A stretch of DNA of 14,512 bases from Methylococcaceae bacterium UBA975 (GTDB taxonomy: Bacteria > Pseudomonadota > Gammaproteobacteria > Methylococcales > Cycloclasticaceae): positions 1 to 14,512 of the forward strand of contig DBBV01000004.1 of NCBI GenBank assembly GCA_002292375.1, read 5' to 3'. This document shows, piece after piece, positions 7,470-14,391 of the stretch; positions within the stretch are counted from its first letter, which is position 1, and each line of letters begins with the position of its first letter. The notes beneath the pieces were generated by a model. The model had not been told where the DNA came from and searched no databases. It worked only from the letters and a program-made list of their open reading frames with translations. Made by a program: the position numbers and the translations under genes.

Positions 7470-8339
7470 TTAAGCCAGTAAAAAGGCTAAGTGTAATTTA
7501 TTGAATTGTTCAGGCTCTTCCCATTGTGGCCAATGGGCACTGTGTTGCAAAATCACCATGCGAGCATCTGGGATCATTTTCATTCCTTCTTCAGCAAGCG
7601 CCACGGGTTGACCCGGATTATGCTTTGTCCAGAGAACTAGTGTGGGGCATTGGATTTTCCGCATATGTTCAGGGTTAAGCCATTTTTTACACCAATCATC
7701 ATTGATAACACCCCCCAGAATTGTATTGGCAATTTTTCCCATCACTGGCAGCATGCCAGGTTGTGCATAAATAGCATAACGGGCATCAATTATTTCATCT
7801 GTTAGCGTTTTTTCAGGTTCAGCCATAAGCCAGCTCATTCTTGCGCGTACAATATCTTTAGTCAGCTGTCCTGCAGCTTTCCTAGAGCGTTCAAGAGCAT
7901 CGGCTAGTTCTGCTTTTCCCTCACCAGTGGGGGGCATTAAAATCCCCGTGTTTTGTACTAGTTTAAGGACGCGTTCGGGGTGTTTTATCGCTGTCCAAGA
8001 GGCGACCATCGCGCCTAATGATTCGCCTGACAGGTATGCCTTTTCAACCCCGATCGTATCAAGAAAGTTAATGAGGTGATCGACAAAATCATCCATTTGA
8101 TAGTCACAATCAGGTCGGTCGGTATAGCCATGGCCAATCATATCGATGGCGTAAACGTGGAAGTGCTTTGCGTGTTCTTCAATGTTTCTTACATACGCTT
8201 CAGCATGGCCGCCAGTACCGTGAAGCAAGATGAGTGTGGGCCCGTTGCCGGCTTCCAGTACTCGGGTTTTAATGCCCGCGACGTTGTAGGATGTTTGGCG
8301 AAAATCAACCCCCATCAAATCTGTCCAAATACTACCCAT
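7470..8339 (-). CDS. Second alpha/beta hydrolase, meta-cleavage-product hydrolase-like, with an unusual acid position
   Basis: This 289-residue alpha/beta hydrolase has LLHGTGG (38-44) as the oxyanion motif, Ser107 in GESLGA as nucleophile and His269 in HSAHWPQWEEP, a context typical of C-C hydrolases in aromatic clusters. The strand that normally ends in the acid (W-G-R-x-D-x-x-x-P) reads LVLWTKHNPGQP here, so Asn241 sits where the catalytic Asp is expected. Either another acid completes the triad, the subfamily works without it, or activity is altered. The start at 8339 has CAGGGG 8 nt upstream. The gene is divergent from the second dioxygenase operon across a 136-nt shared regulatory region, which suggests co-regulation and a ring-fission substrate related to that dioxygenase. 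It is clearly a different subfamily from the hydrolase at 726. A simple esterase role cannot be excluded. Confidence 0.8.
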   Translation of the reverse strand: MGSIWTDLMGVDFRQTSYNVAGIKTRVLEAGNGPTLILLHGTGGHAEAYVRNIEEHAKHFHVYAIDMIGHGYTDRPDCDYQMDDFVDHLINFLDTIGVEKAYLSGESLGAMVASWTAIKHPERVLKLVQNTGILMPPTGEGKAELADALERSRKAAGQLTKDIVRARMSWLMAEPEKTLTDEIIDARYAIYAQPGMLPVMGKIANTILGGVINDDWCKKWLNPEHMRKIQCPTLVLWTKHNPGQPVALAEEGMKMIPDARMVILQHSAHWPQWEEPEQFNKLHLAFLLA

Positions 8340-8475
8340 TGTCGTTACCCCTGTATTTTAAAGTTGTTTTGAAAATCAACATAAGCATTGTCTAAATTAG
8401 AAACAGCTTGTGATTAGTAAATTCTAATGATAGTTTTATTATTTAAAGAAGACAATTAAAAGTGGAGAAAGCTAA
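8340..8475. promoter_or_regulatory. Divergent promoter/operator region between hydrolase 2 and dioxygenase set 2
   Basis: AATTAGAAAC (8395-8404) and AATTCTAATG (8420-8429) repeat exactly two 10-mers found upstream of the hydrolase operon at 593-602 and 645-654. The second lies in a 16-bp dyad, ATTAG-N6-CTAAT (8413-8428), with the T-N11-A form of LysR-type boxes. A plus-strand promoter can be read as TTGTGA (8408-8413) and GATAGT (8429-8434) with a short 15-nt spacer. Regulator identity is inference. Confidence 0.5.
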
Positions 8476-9783
8476 GTGAGCCAACTTGAAGAACTGAAAA
8501 GAATGGTGAACCTTAATGATGGCCGGATTGACCGGCGCATTTTTTGGGAGGACTGGATTTACCAGCTTGAATTAGAAAAGTTATTCGCAAAGTCATGGTT
8601 GTTCGTTGCACATGAAAGTCAAATAGCTAAGCCTGGCGATTTTTTAACGACCTATATGGGGCAAGACAATGTGATAGTCGCTCGTCATAAAGACCACACT
8701 ATTCATGTGTTCACTAACTCATGTACCCACCGTGGTAACCGCATTTGTTTTGCTGATCGTGGGCAAGCGCGTCAGTTCAACTGTAATTACCATGGTTGGG
8801 CGTTTGGAACAGATGGCGCTTTGTTAGGTATGCATGAGGAGGATCACTATGAGGGACATATTAATAAGTCAGACTGGGGGTTACAAAATGCCCGTGTTGA
8901 AACCTATAAAGGCCTAGTGTTTGCTTGTTTTGATGATGAGGCGCCACGCTTAGAAGAGTTTTTAGGTGATTTTCGCTGGTATTTAGATGTCATTCTCGAT
9001 CAAACCGAAGAAGGGACCGAATTTATCGGTGGCACAATGAAAAACATGTTCAATGCGAATTGGAAGTTTGGTGCGGAAAACTTTATTGGTGACTCGTTGC
9101 ACGTTGGTTGGACTCATGCCTCAGGCGCAAAAGCTGTTAGTAAGGGTGGAGCAGTGCCTGAGTATATGCCGGTAGATCCTGAGTCTTTTCATGCCAACGC
9201 GAATGGGCATGGTTGGGAAGGGGGCGTTGATGGTCTAGGTACCTTAGCGCTGGTCTCAAGTGGTGACCCTACCTTGGTCGAATACTTTGAAAAAGAACGC
9301 AGCAATATGGCCAAACGGTTAGGCGATCTACGTGCACGTAAATTATACGGTTCTGTTATCTCAGCGACGGTGTTCCCAAATTTTTCTTTTTTGCCAGGCA
9401 TCAATACGATGCGCACCTGGTTGCCCAAAGGCCCGCGTCAATTTGAATTGCGCTCTTGGACTATGGTGAACAAAAATATGCCAGATCATATACGTGATAT
9501 CGTTCAAAAAGCGTCGTCTCTCACCTTTTCGCCGAGTGGGATTTTTGAGATGGATGATGGTGAAAACTGGGAAAATGCAACGTTATCCAATGAAGGTGTC
9601 GTTACTCGAAGACAAAGTTTGCACTACGGCTTAAGAGTCGGGACAAGCCGACGAGATGACCCTGAATTTCCAGGTAATATAAGTAGGCCCATGTATAGCG
9701 ATGTCAATCAATTGGCGTTTTATCAACGTTGGATGGATTTTTTAACAGCTGATTCTTGGGGCGATATCCCTAAAGTACGTTAA
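8476..9783 (+). CDS. Ring-hydroxylating dioxygenase alpha subunit, naphthalene-type iron site (set 2)
   Basis: This 435-residue Rieske oxygenase large subunit carries Cys83/His85 (SCTHRGN) and Cys103/His106 (CNYHGWAF) for the 2Fe-2S centre. Asp206, His209 and His214 lie in GDSLHVGWTHASG, with the third iron ligand in EMDDGENW. The five-residue spacing between the histidines and the HVGWTHAS wording match naphthalene-type/PAH dioxygenases and differ from set 1. It should cis-dihydroxylate an aromatic, possibly polycyclic, ring; the substrate is not readable from sequence. The start is GTG at 8476 with GGAG at 8464-8467, 8 nt upstream. The beta subunit starts 14 nt after the stop and the semialdehyde dehydrogenase follows. 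Ferredoxin and reductase partners are absent, so electrons must come from proteins encoded elsewhere. Confidence 0.93.
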   Translation: MSQLEELKRMVNLNDGRIDRRIFWEDWIYQLELEKLFAKSWLFVAHESQIAKPGDFLTTYMGQDNVIVARHKDHTIHVFTNSCTHRGNRICFADRGQARQFNCNYHGWAFGTDGALLGMHEEDHYEGHINKSDWGLQNARVETYKGLVFACFDDEAPRLEEFLGDFRWYLDVILDQTEEGTEFIGGTMKNMFNANWKFGAENFIGDSLHVGWTHASGAKAVSKGGAVPEYMPVDPESFHANANGHGWEGGVDGLGTLALVSSGDPTLVEYFEKERSNMAKRLGDLRARKLYGSVISATVFPNFSFLPGINTMRTWLPKGPRQFELRSWTMVNKNMPDHIRDIVQKASSLTFSPSGIFEMDDGENWENATLSNEGVVTRRQSLHYGLRVGTSRRDDPEFPGNISRPMYSDVNQLAFYQRWMDFLTADSWGDIPKVR

Positions 9784-9797
9784 GCGAGGGGATTAAG

Positions 9798-10337
9798 ATG
9801 GATAAAGATACTAAGGTGCAAGTGATGAGCGAAAGCGAGCAGATGCTGCTCTGGTACCAGGTGAATAAATTCTATAGTGCAGAAGCTCGGGCTCTCGATG
9901 AGGAGGATTATGTTAGCTGGTTTAACATGTTAGCAGAGGATTTGCAGTACTGGATGCCAGTAAGAGAAAGCCTGTTTCGTAAAGATGAAAAGCCGGACAG
10001 CACTAAAAACATGAATCATTACAATGAGTCTTTCCAGAGCTTGCAATTGCGCGTAGCGCGTTTGCATAGTGGTGCGGCTTGGTCAGAAGATCCGAGGACT
10101 CGCTATCGACACTTGATTTCTAATGTAGAAGTAGAAGTGGGAGAAAAAAGCGGTGAATTAAAGGTGCTTTCCAATACCTTGGTTTACAGGAATAGGCTGG
10201 AACGAGAAGAATATTGGTTAGTGGCCAAACGGGAGGATGTCTTACGTCAAGTGGGCGGTAGCTTTAAAGTAGTTAAACGAAAAATCACGCCAGACTTTAG
10301 TTGCTTGCTGAGTAAAAATCTTAATGTTTTTTTATAA
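9798..10337 (+). CDS. Ring-hydroxylating dioxygenase beta subunit (set 2)
   Basis: This 179-residue protein of the PF00866 fold is the small subunit for the alpha protein encoded just upstream. Typical segments are VNKFYSAEARALDEEDYVSWFNMLAEDLQYWMP, TRYRHLISNVEV, NTLVYRNRLEREEYW, KREDVLR and a C-terminal LLSKNLNVFL tail. GAGGGG at 9786-9791 is 6 nt before the ATG. It is shorter and clearly divergent from the set 1 beta subunit, so the two oxygenases are not a recent duplication. The 67-nt gap to the following dehydrogenase contains no terminator, so one transcript is likely. Confidence 0.9.
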   Translation: MDKDTKVQVMSESEQMLLWYQVNKFYSAEARALDEEDYVSWFNMLAEDLQYWMPVRESLFRKDEKPDSTKNMNHYNESFQSLQLRVARLHSGAAWSEDPRTRYRHLISNVEVEVGEKSGELKVLSNTLVYRNRLEREEYWLVAKREDVLRQVGGSFKVVKRKITPDFSCLLSKNLNVFL

Positions 10338-10404
10338 CTAGCCGAGGGTGTGAACGCATCTGTTAATATTGTAGGTTAATTAATGAGTAATGGAGAAGAA
10401 ACAC

Positions 10405-11865
10405 GTGCAGCAAATTAAAAATTTCATTAATGGTGAATTTGTTGGTGCCGCCAGCGGCAAGGTATTTGATAAACGTTCACCAAGTGATAACAGTATTATC
10501 GCGCAAGTGTCGGAAGCCGGTCGTCTTGAGGTTGATCAAGCCGTAGCGGCTGCACGTACAGCTTACCTGGGTGAGTGGGGCTCTTATAGTACTGAGAAAC
10601 GGGTCGAGCTTTTGTATGCCGTGGCCGATGAAATTACCCGTCGCTTTGACGATTTTGTGGCCGCTGAAATGGCCGATACAGGGCAACCCAAAGCGGTAAT
10701 GACACATGCCTTTATTCCGCGTGGTGCAGCCAATTTTAAAGTGTTCGCCGACGTGATTAAAAACGTGCCCAGTGAGTCTTTTCAAACCACAACACCAGAT
10801 GGTTTAGGAGCCTTGAACTACGCGCTACGTGTACCCAAAGGGGTGGTCGGTGTTATTTCGCCGTGGAATGCCCCGTTTTTATTGATGACATGGAAGGTAG
10901 GCCCGGCGTTGGCTTGCGGTAATACGGTGGTGGTTAAACCATCAGAAGAAACGCCAATGACCGCCGCTTTGTTGGGTGAGGTGATGAATGCTGTGGGTAT
11001 TCCCAAAGGCGTGTTTAACGTCGTGCAAGGCTTTGGCCCAGACTCTACCGGTGAGTTTTTAACCCATCACCCCGACGTGGATGCGATTACCTTTACCGGT
11101 GAAACGCGCACAGGCACAGCGATTATGCAAGCCGCTGCAGAAGGGATGCGTGATGTGTCCTTTGAACTAGGCGGTAAAAATGCAGGTCTTGTGTTTGCAG
11201 ATTGTGACTTTGAACAAGCGGTGGAAGGGATTTACCGTTCCTCGTTCCTCAATTCAGGTCAGGTGTGTTTAGGCACCGAACGGGTGTATGTTGAACGGCC
11301 TATTTTCGACAAATTTGTCGCTGCCTTAAAAAATAAGGTAGCGCAGGTTAAATTTGGTCGCCCCGATGACCCTGAGGCAAACTATGGCCCCTTGATTAGC
11401 CATGAACACCAAGAAAAAGTATTGTCCTATTATAAAAAAGCACGTGATGAAGGCGCTACCGTGGTGATTGGCGGTGGTGTGCCCGATATGCCGGATGATT
11501 TGGCAGCAGGCGCTTGGGTTGAGCCAACCATTTGGACCGGCCTTGCCGAAGACGCAACCGTAATGAAAGAAGAAGTGTTTGGCCCGTGTTGCCATATCGC
11601 GCCCTTTGACGATGAGCAAGCCGTGATTCGTTTAGCCAATGATACCGACTACGGGCTATCGACCACCATTTGGACACGAGATTTATCGCGTGCGCACCGA
11701 GTCGCTAGCCGTGTTGAAGTAGGTATTACTTGGGTTAATAGTTGGTTTTTACGGGATTTAAGAACGGCCTTTGGTGGTTCAAAGCAATCGGGCATTGGCC
11801 GTGAAGGTGGCGTACATTCCTTAGAGTTTTATACCGAAATGCGTAATGTGTGCATTAAGTTATAG
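10405..11865 (+). CDS. dmpC: 2-hydroxymuconic semialdehyde dehydrogenase (DmpC/XylG-type)
   Basis: I choose GTG 10405 as the start because GGAGAAG (10392-10398) lies 6 nt before it. The protein then begins VQQIKNFINGEFVG, like DmpC/XylG, and has 486 residues, the length I recall for those enzymes. The in-frame ATG at 10390 overlaps that ribosome site and has none of its own. NAD(P)+ aldehyde dehydrogenase features are all present: Asn155 in PWN, Lys178 in KPSEETP, general base Glu254 in FELGGKN and nucleophile Cys288 in GQVCLGTERVYVE. WVNSWFLRDLRTAFGG-KQSGIGREGGVHSLEFYTE near the end is characteristic of this group. It oxidises the ring-fission semialdehyde to 2-hydroxymuconate, opening the oxalocrotonate branch; the tautomerase and decarboxylase for that branch are not in the window. 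It is probably the third gene of the set 2 operon and ends before a strong terminator. Confidence 0.92.
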   Translation: MQQIKNFINGEFVGAASGKVFDKRSPSDNSIIAQVSEAGRLEVDQAVAAARTAYLGEWGSYSTEKRVELLYAVADEITRRFDDFVAAEMADTGQPKAVMTHAFIPRGAANFKVFADVIKNVPSESFQTTTPDGLGALNYALRVPKGVVGVISPWNAPFLLMTWKVGPALACGNTVVVKPSEETPMTAALLGEVMNAVGIPKGVFNVVQGFGPDSTGEFLTHHPDVDAITFTGETRTGTAIMQAAAEGMRDVSFELGGKNAGLVFADCDFEQAVEGIYRSSFLNSGQVCLGTERVYVERPIFDKFVAALKNKVAQVKFGRPDDPEANYGPLISHEHQEKVLSYYKKARDEGATVVIGGGVPDMPDDLAAGAWVEPTIWTGLAEDATVMKEEVFGPCCHIAPFDDEQAVIRLANDTDYGLSTTIWTRDLSRAHRVASRVEVGITWVNSWFLRDLRTAFGGSKQSGIGREGGVHSLEFYTEMRNVCIKL

Positions 11866-11895
11866 TTAAGAACGTAATCTATGAAAGCTGGATAG

Positions 11896-11920
11896 ATAAA
11901 AGCTTGCTGTATAAAAGCTT
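11896..11920. repeat. Short direct repeat downstream of the dehydrogenase gene
   Basis: ATAAAAGCTT occurs exactly twice, at 11896-11905 and 11911-11920, separated by 5 nt. It lies between the stop codon and the terminator. It may be a small slippage duplication; no function is evident. Confidence 0.5.
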
Positions 11921-11925
11921 AATAT

Positions 11926-11963
11926 AAAAAAACCGAGGCCGTGTATCAACCTCGGTTTTTTTT
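11926..11963. terminator. Bidirectional intrinsic terminator between dehydrogenase and GST genes
   Basis: AACCGAGG (11931-11938) pairs with CCTCGGTT (11950-11957), and flanking A and T runs extend the stem to about 13 bp around an 11-nt loop. The T-run (11956-11963) ends the plus operon, and the upstream A-run (11926-11932) serves the minus-strand GST gene. Confidence 0.9.
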
Positions 11964-11982
11964 ATGCAGTTTGATTCGCCGG

Positions 11983-12588
11983 TTAAATCAAGCCTTCTTC
12001 TTTAAGTGCTTGTTGCACGGCAGGTCTAGCGCCCACACGACCCAGGAAAGCCTGTAGCGTTGGCCAAGGTGCTAAGTCAAATTCAAAGTAAGGGCACCAG
12101 CCTAAAATGGTAAATAAATACGCATCGGCCACAGAGTATTGCTCGCCTAATAAGTAGTCGTTTTCACCCAAGGCTGAGGTTAATTGAGTTAAACGATCAG
12201 CAAAGCGTTCGACGAACAGGGCTTTTGCCTCATCGGGCATCGCTGGGTTAAATAAAGGGGCAACGCCTTTATGTAACTCGGATGATAAAAAGTTAAGCCA
12301 TTGTTGTAGGCGTGCGCGTTCAAGTGTACCGGCTGCAGGAACAAGGTTTTTGTCAGCGACTTTATCGGCTAAATATTGCACGATAGCCGGGCCTTCAAAT
12401 AACAGTTCACCGTTATCCAAACCGAGGGCAGGTACGTAACCATAAGGGTTAACACTAAAATAATCACTGCCATCTTCAACCGTGTGGCTTGCCAGGTCGA
12501 CTTTAACTAATTCATAATTCAAACCTGTTTCGCATAACACGATATGGGGAGACAAAGAGCAAGCGCCGGGGGTGTAATAAAGTTTCAT
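11983..12588 (-). CDS. Glutathione S-transferase, beta class, BphK/GstA-like
   Basis: This 201-residue protein begins MKLYYTPGACSLSPHIVL, the beta-class GST N-terminus, with Cys10 as the probable glutathione-contacting residue. NPYGYVPAL is the cis-proline region, and FEGPAIVQYLAD holds the Glu65 that contacts the gamma-glutamyl group. The C-terminal all-helical domain contains the usual SVADAYLFTILGW N-capping motif. The ATG at 12588 has AGGA 8 nt upstream; an in-frame codon at 12603 would add five unlikely residues. GSTs of this class (BphK) recur in biphenyl and PAH clusters and can dechlorinate or conjugate pathway intermediates, but their need in the pathway is unproven. It is convergent with the dehydrogenase and divergent from the BphX-like/XylM-like pair. 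Confidence 0.9.
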   Translation of the reverse strand: MKLYYTPGACSLSPHIVLCETGLNYELVKVDLASHTVEDGSDYFSVNPYGYVPALGLDNGELLFEGPAIVQYLADKVADKNLVPAAGTLERARLQQWLNFLSSELHKGVAPLFNPAMPDEAKALFVERFADRLTQLTSALGENDYLLGEQYSVADAYLFTILGWCPYFEFDLAPWPTLQAFLGRVGARPAVQQALKEEGLI

Positions 12589-12680
12589 AGTACTGTTCCT
12601 CACTTAAATTAATATCAGATAATTGGCTATGCAACTATCGCAGTTTTACTCCAATTGTTTGATAACTGAAAGTATGGATG

Positions 12681-12709
12681 ATTGTATAAGCTGTATCAAT
12701 TGCTAGCAA
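12681..12709 (-). promoter_or_regulatory. Sigma70-type promoter for the GST gene
   Basis: On the minus strand TTGCTA (12709-12704) and TACAAT (12686-12681) are separated by exactly 17 nt. The -35 lies inside the perfect palindrome ATTGCTAGCAAT (12699-12710). The leader would be roughly 85 nt. Confidence 0.5.
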
Positions 12710-12728
12710 TAAATAAGTGAATGATTAT
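12700..12728 (+). promoter_or_regulatory. Possible divergent promoter for the BphX-like/XylM-like operon
   Basis: TTGCTA (12700-12705), the other arm of the same palindrome, is followed 17 nt later by GATTAT (12723-12728), a four-of-six -10 match. Downstream a perfect 7-bp inverted repeat, TAGTATT-N11-AATACTA (12753-12777), lies just before the ribosome site of the first gene. Tentative. Confidence 0.35.
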
Positions 12729-12796
12729 ATTTTAAGATTAAGTAATATTTGCTAGTATTCAAGCTGAGTAAATACTAATAAGAAAGGGAGACAATA

Positions 12797-13195
12797 ATGC
12801 AAGGCATGAAAAACTGGATGATCGCGGTAGGGGTGTTTTATATATTGAACTTAGTGCTGTTATGGCCGTCTATTTGGGCGCCGCAACTGCCGGGTATGTA
12901 CCCAGGGGTTGAGCTGTATCAAGGTGAGCCAATTTTTCAATTATTGTTGGATGCGTGGCTTATTGTTGGCCTAGGCTTGGCGGCGATAGGGGTGGTTTTA
13001 ATTTGGGGTTCTCGTGAGCCCGCACGCTATTACCCAGCTCTCATGCCGGTGGTTTTTATCACCGAGTTTGTGTTTGGTATTTGGGATATCTACAGCGCCA
13101 TGTATTACGAGGCGCTAGAGTTGGCGATGATCACCCTAGTGATCCACGTGATTATTATTGTCACCGGCGTTTGGGTATGGAAAAAAAGCGTTTGA
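12797..13195 (+). CDS. Small four-helix membrane protein, BphX-like
   Basis: This 132-residue protein has four hydrophobic helices at about residues 6-25, 46-70, 79-103 and 108-128, and no signal peptide. The pattern of an N-terminal KNWMIAVGVFYILNL helix, a loop with FPxxYPG-like PGMYPGVELY, a DAWLIVGLGLAAIGVVLI helix and a final IHVIIIVTGVW helix resembles BphX-like proteins (PF06139). Those are small membrane proteins of unknown function found in some aromatic-degradation operons. AGGGAG at 12785-12790 is 6 nt before the ATG at 12797; the ATG at 12806 is a weaker choice. It lies 60 nt upstream of the XylM-like hydroxylase, so a joint role at the membrane is plausible. No catalytic motif is visible. 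The family assignment comes from memory of the pattern and is only moderately sure. Confidence 0.7.
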   Translation: MQGMKNWMIAVGVFYILNLVLLWPSIWAPQLPGMYPGVELYQGEPIFQLLLDAWLIVGLGLAAIGVVLIWGSREPARYYPALMPVVFITEFVFGIWDIYSAMYYEALELAMITLVIHVIIIVTGVWVWKKSV

Positions 13196-13227
13196 TAGCA
13201 ACTTTAAATTTTAAGGAAATGTAAATA

Positions 13228-13272
13228 ATGAACGACGTTAATAAAGGCCAGTCAGATGGAAAGCAACGCTAA
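13228..13272 (+). other. 14-codon upstream reading frame overlapping the XylM-like start
   Basis: An ATG at 13228 with AAGGA 10 nt upstream opens MNDVNKGQSDGKQR and stops at 13270-13272. It overlaps the XylM-like start at 13256 in a different frame. It may be a leader peptide coupling translation, or the remnant of an original N-terminus displaced by a one-base indel. No evidence shows that it is expressed. Confidence 0.3.
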
Positions 13273-14347
13273 ACGGTCGGTAGATATCCGCTATATAGTC
13301 GGCAGCCTAATGCTATCTATAGGAATAGGCGGGCTTTACTTAGGCGGTAGTTGGAATTGGTTAGGTGTATTTGCCTTTATTATCGTTCTCAGCCTAGACG
13401 TTGGGTTGCCCGGAGACGAAGCGCCACGCGAAGTCGATTCTGGCGGCTTTCAACAGCTTATTTTGTATTTGCAATGGCCGCTGATTGTTATCTTATGGTT
13501 GTTGTTTGCCGACACCTTGGCGCAAGCCAATAGCAGCGCGTTCGACCTTGCGGGCGCGATATTGTCTATCGCCTTTTTAAGCGCCTTAGGCGGCTTGCCT
13601 CCCTCGCATGAACTTATGCACCGGCACGGTCAGTTTGCGCGTTTTTATAGCAGTCTTTACACCACCCTCTTTTTATTGCCAATGAACGACCTTGGTCACG
13701 TGCAGGGCCATCACCTTAAGGTTGCCACCACTGAAGACAGTGATACACCGCGTCGGGGAGAGTGGGTATACACTTTTGCGTTTAGATCCCTATGGGGGCA
13801 AATGATGGATTCGTTTAAGATGGAAAAGCAGCGTTTGGCTAAAATGAAAAAACCGCTGTTTTCACCCTCAGGGCGCTTTTTTCAATCATTGCTGTTGGTG
13901 ACGTTATGGTTAGGCAGCTGGTTTTATGTGGCGGGTATCGCCGCGTTGCCGCTATTTATAGTAACCATGGCGACGCTGTACTTGGTATTGGGCGGTTTTA
14001 ACTACACCCAGCATTATGGCTTAATCCGAGTGATCGGTGAGCCTATCGAGGTCAGGCACTCATGGAACCAATTAAAACCACTTAGCCGTGCCTTATCGTT
14101 TGAAATATCTAATCATTCTGAACACCATTTAGTGCCGACACGGTTTTATACTGATTTAAAACCCTACCCCGAGGCACCGCAATTGCCGAGTATTGCCTTG
14201 TGCTTTGTTAGTGCCTTTATACCGCGGGTATGGGAAAACGTTATCGTTCGACCTCAACTAGAACAGTGGGATCAGCATTTTGCCAATGATCAAGAACGCT
14301 TATTAGCCATTGAAGCGAATAAACGCGCTGGTTGGGTCAGTCTTTAG
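13256..14347 (+). CDS. xylM: Membrane-bound di-iron hydroxylase, XylM/CymAa (AlkB-like) family
   Basis: This 363-residue integral membrane protein is close to the ~370 residues of xylene and p-cymene monooxygenase hydroxylases. The histidine clusters of the AlkB/XylM di-iron site are all present: HELMHR (118-123), HVQGHH (148-153), NYTQHYG (249-255) and NHSEHH (286-291). Hydrophobic helices lie at about 15-48, 67-85, 97-114, 130-142 and 210-247. The family hydroxylates methyl or alkyl groups on aromatic rings, or terminal alkane carbons, using O2 and electrons from a reductase (XylA-type) or rubredoxin, neither found here. The ATG at 13256 has AAAGG 8 nt upstream and sits inside an upstream 14-codon frame. 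It is the second gene after the BphX-like protein. Methyl-aromatic oxidation fits the surrounding pathway better than alkane oxidation, but the substrate is unproven. Confidence 0.85.
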   Translation: MESNAKRSVDIRYIVGSLMLSIGIGGLYLGGSWNWLGVFAFIIVLSLDVGLPGDEAPREVDSGGFQQLILYLQWPLIVILWLLFADTLAQANSSAFDLAGAILSIAFLSALGGLPPSHELMHRHGQFARFYSSLYTTLFLLPMNDLGHVQGHHLKVATTEDSDTPRRGEWVYTFAFRSLWGQMMDSFKMEKQRLAKMKKPLFSPSGRFFQSLLLVTLWLGSWFYVAGIAALPLFIVTMATLYLVLGGFNYTQHYGLIRVIGEPIEVRHSWNQLKPLSRALSFEISNHSEHHLVPTRFYTDLKPYPEAPQLPSIALCFVSAFIPRVWENVIVRPQLEQWDQHFANDQERLLAIEANKRAGWVSL

Positions 14348-14391
14348 CCGTGTTGTCGAGGGTAAAAAGTTTAAGTTTTTTACGCTTTTGC

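Noticed and set aside
8076..8372. 98-codon plus-strand frame opposite the second hydrolase
   Set aside because: It lies antisense to a clear alpha/beta hydrolase gene, has no family features, and is best explained as a coding shadow.
10390..10404. ATG start for the semialdehyde dehydrogenase five codons upstream
   Set aside because: This ATG overlaps the GGAGAAG that serves the GTG at 10405 and has no ribosome site of its own. The GTG start restores the 486-residue family length.
14362..14383. Inverted repeat GTAAAAA/TTTTTAC after the XylM-like gene as a terminator
   Set aside because: The stem is almost entirely A-T with an 8-nt loop and no following T-run, so it is too weak to call.
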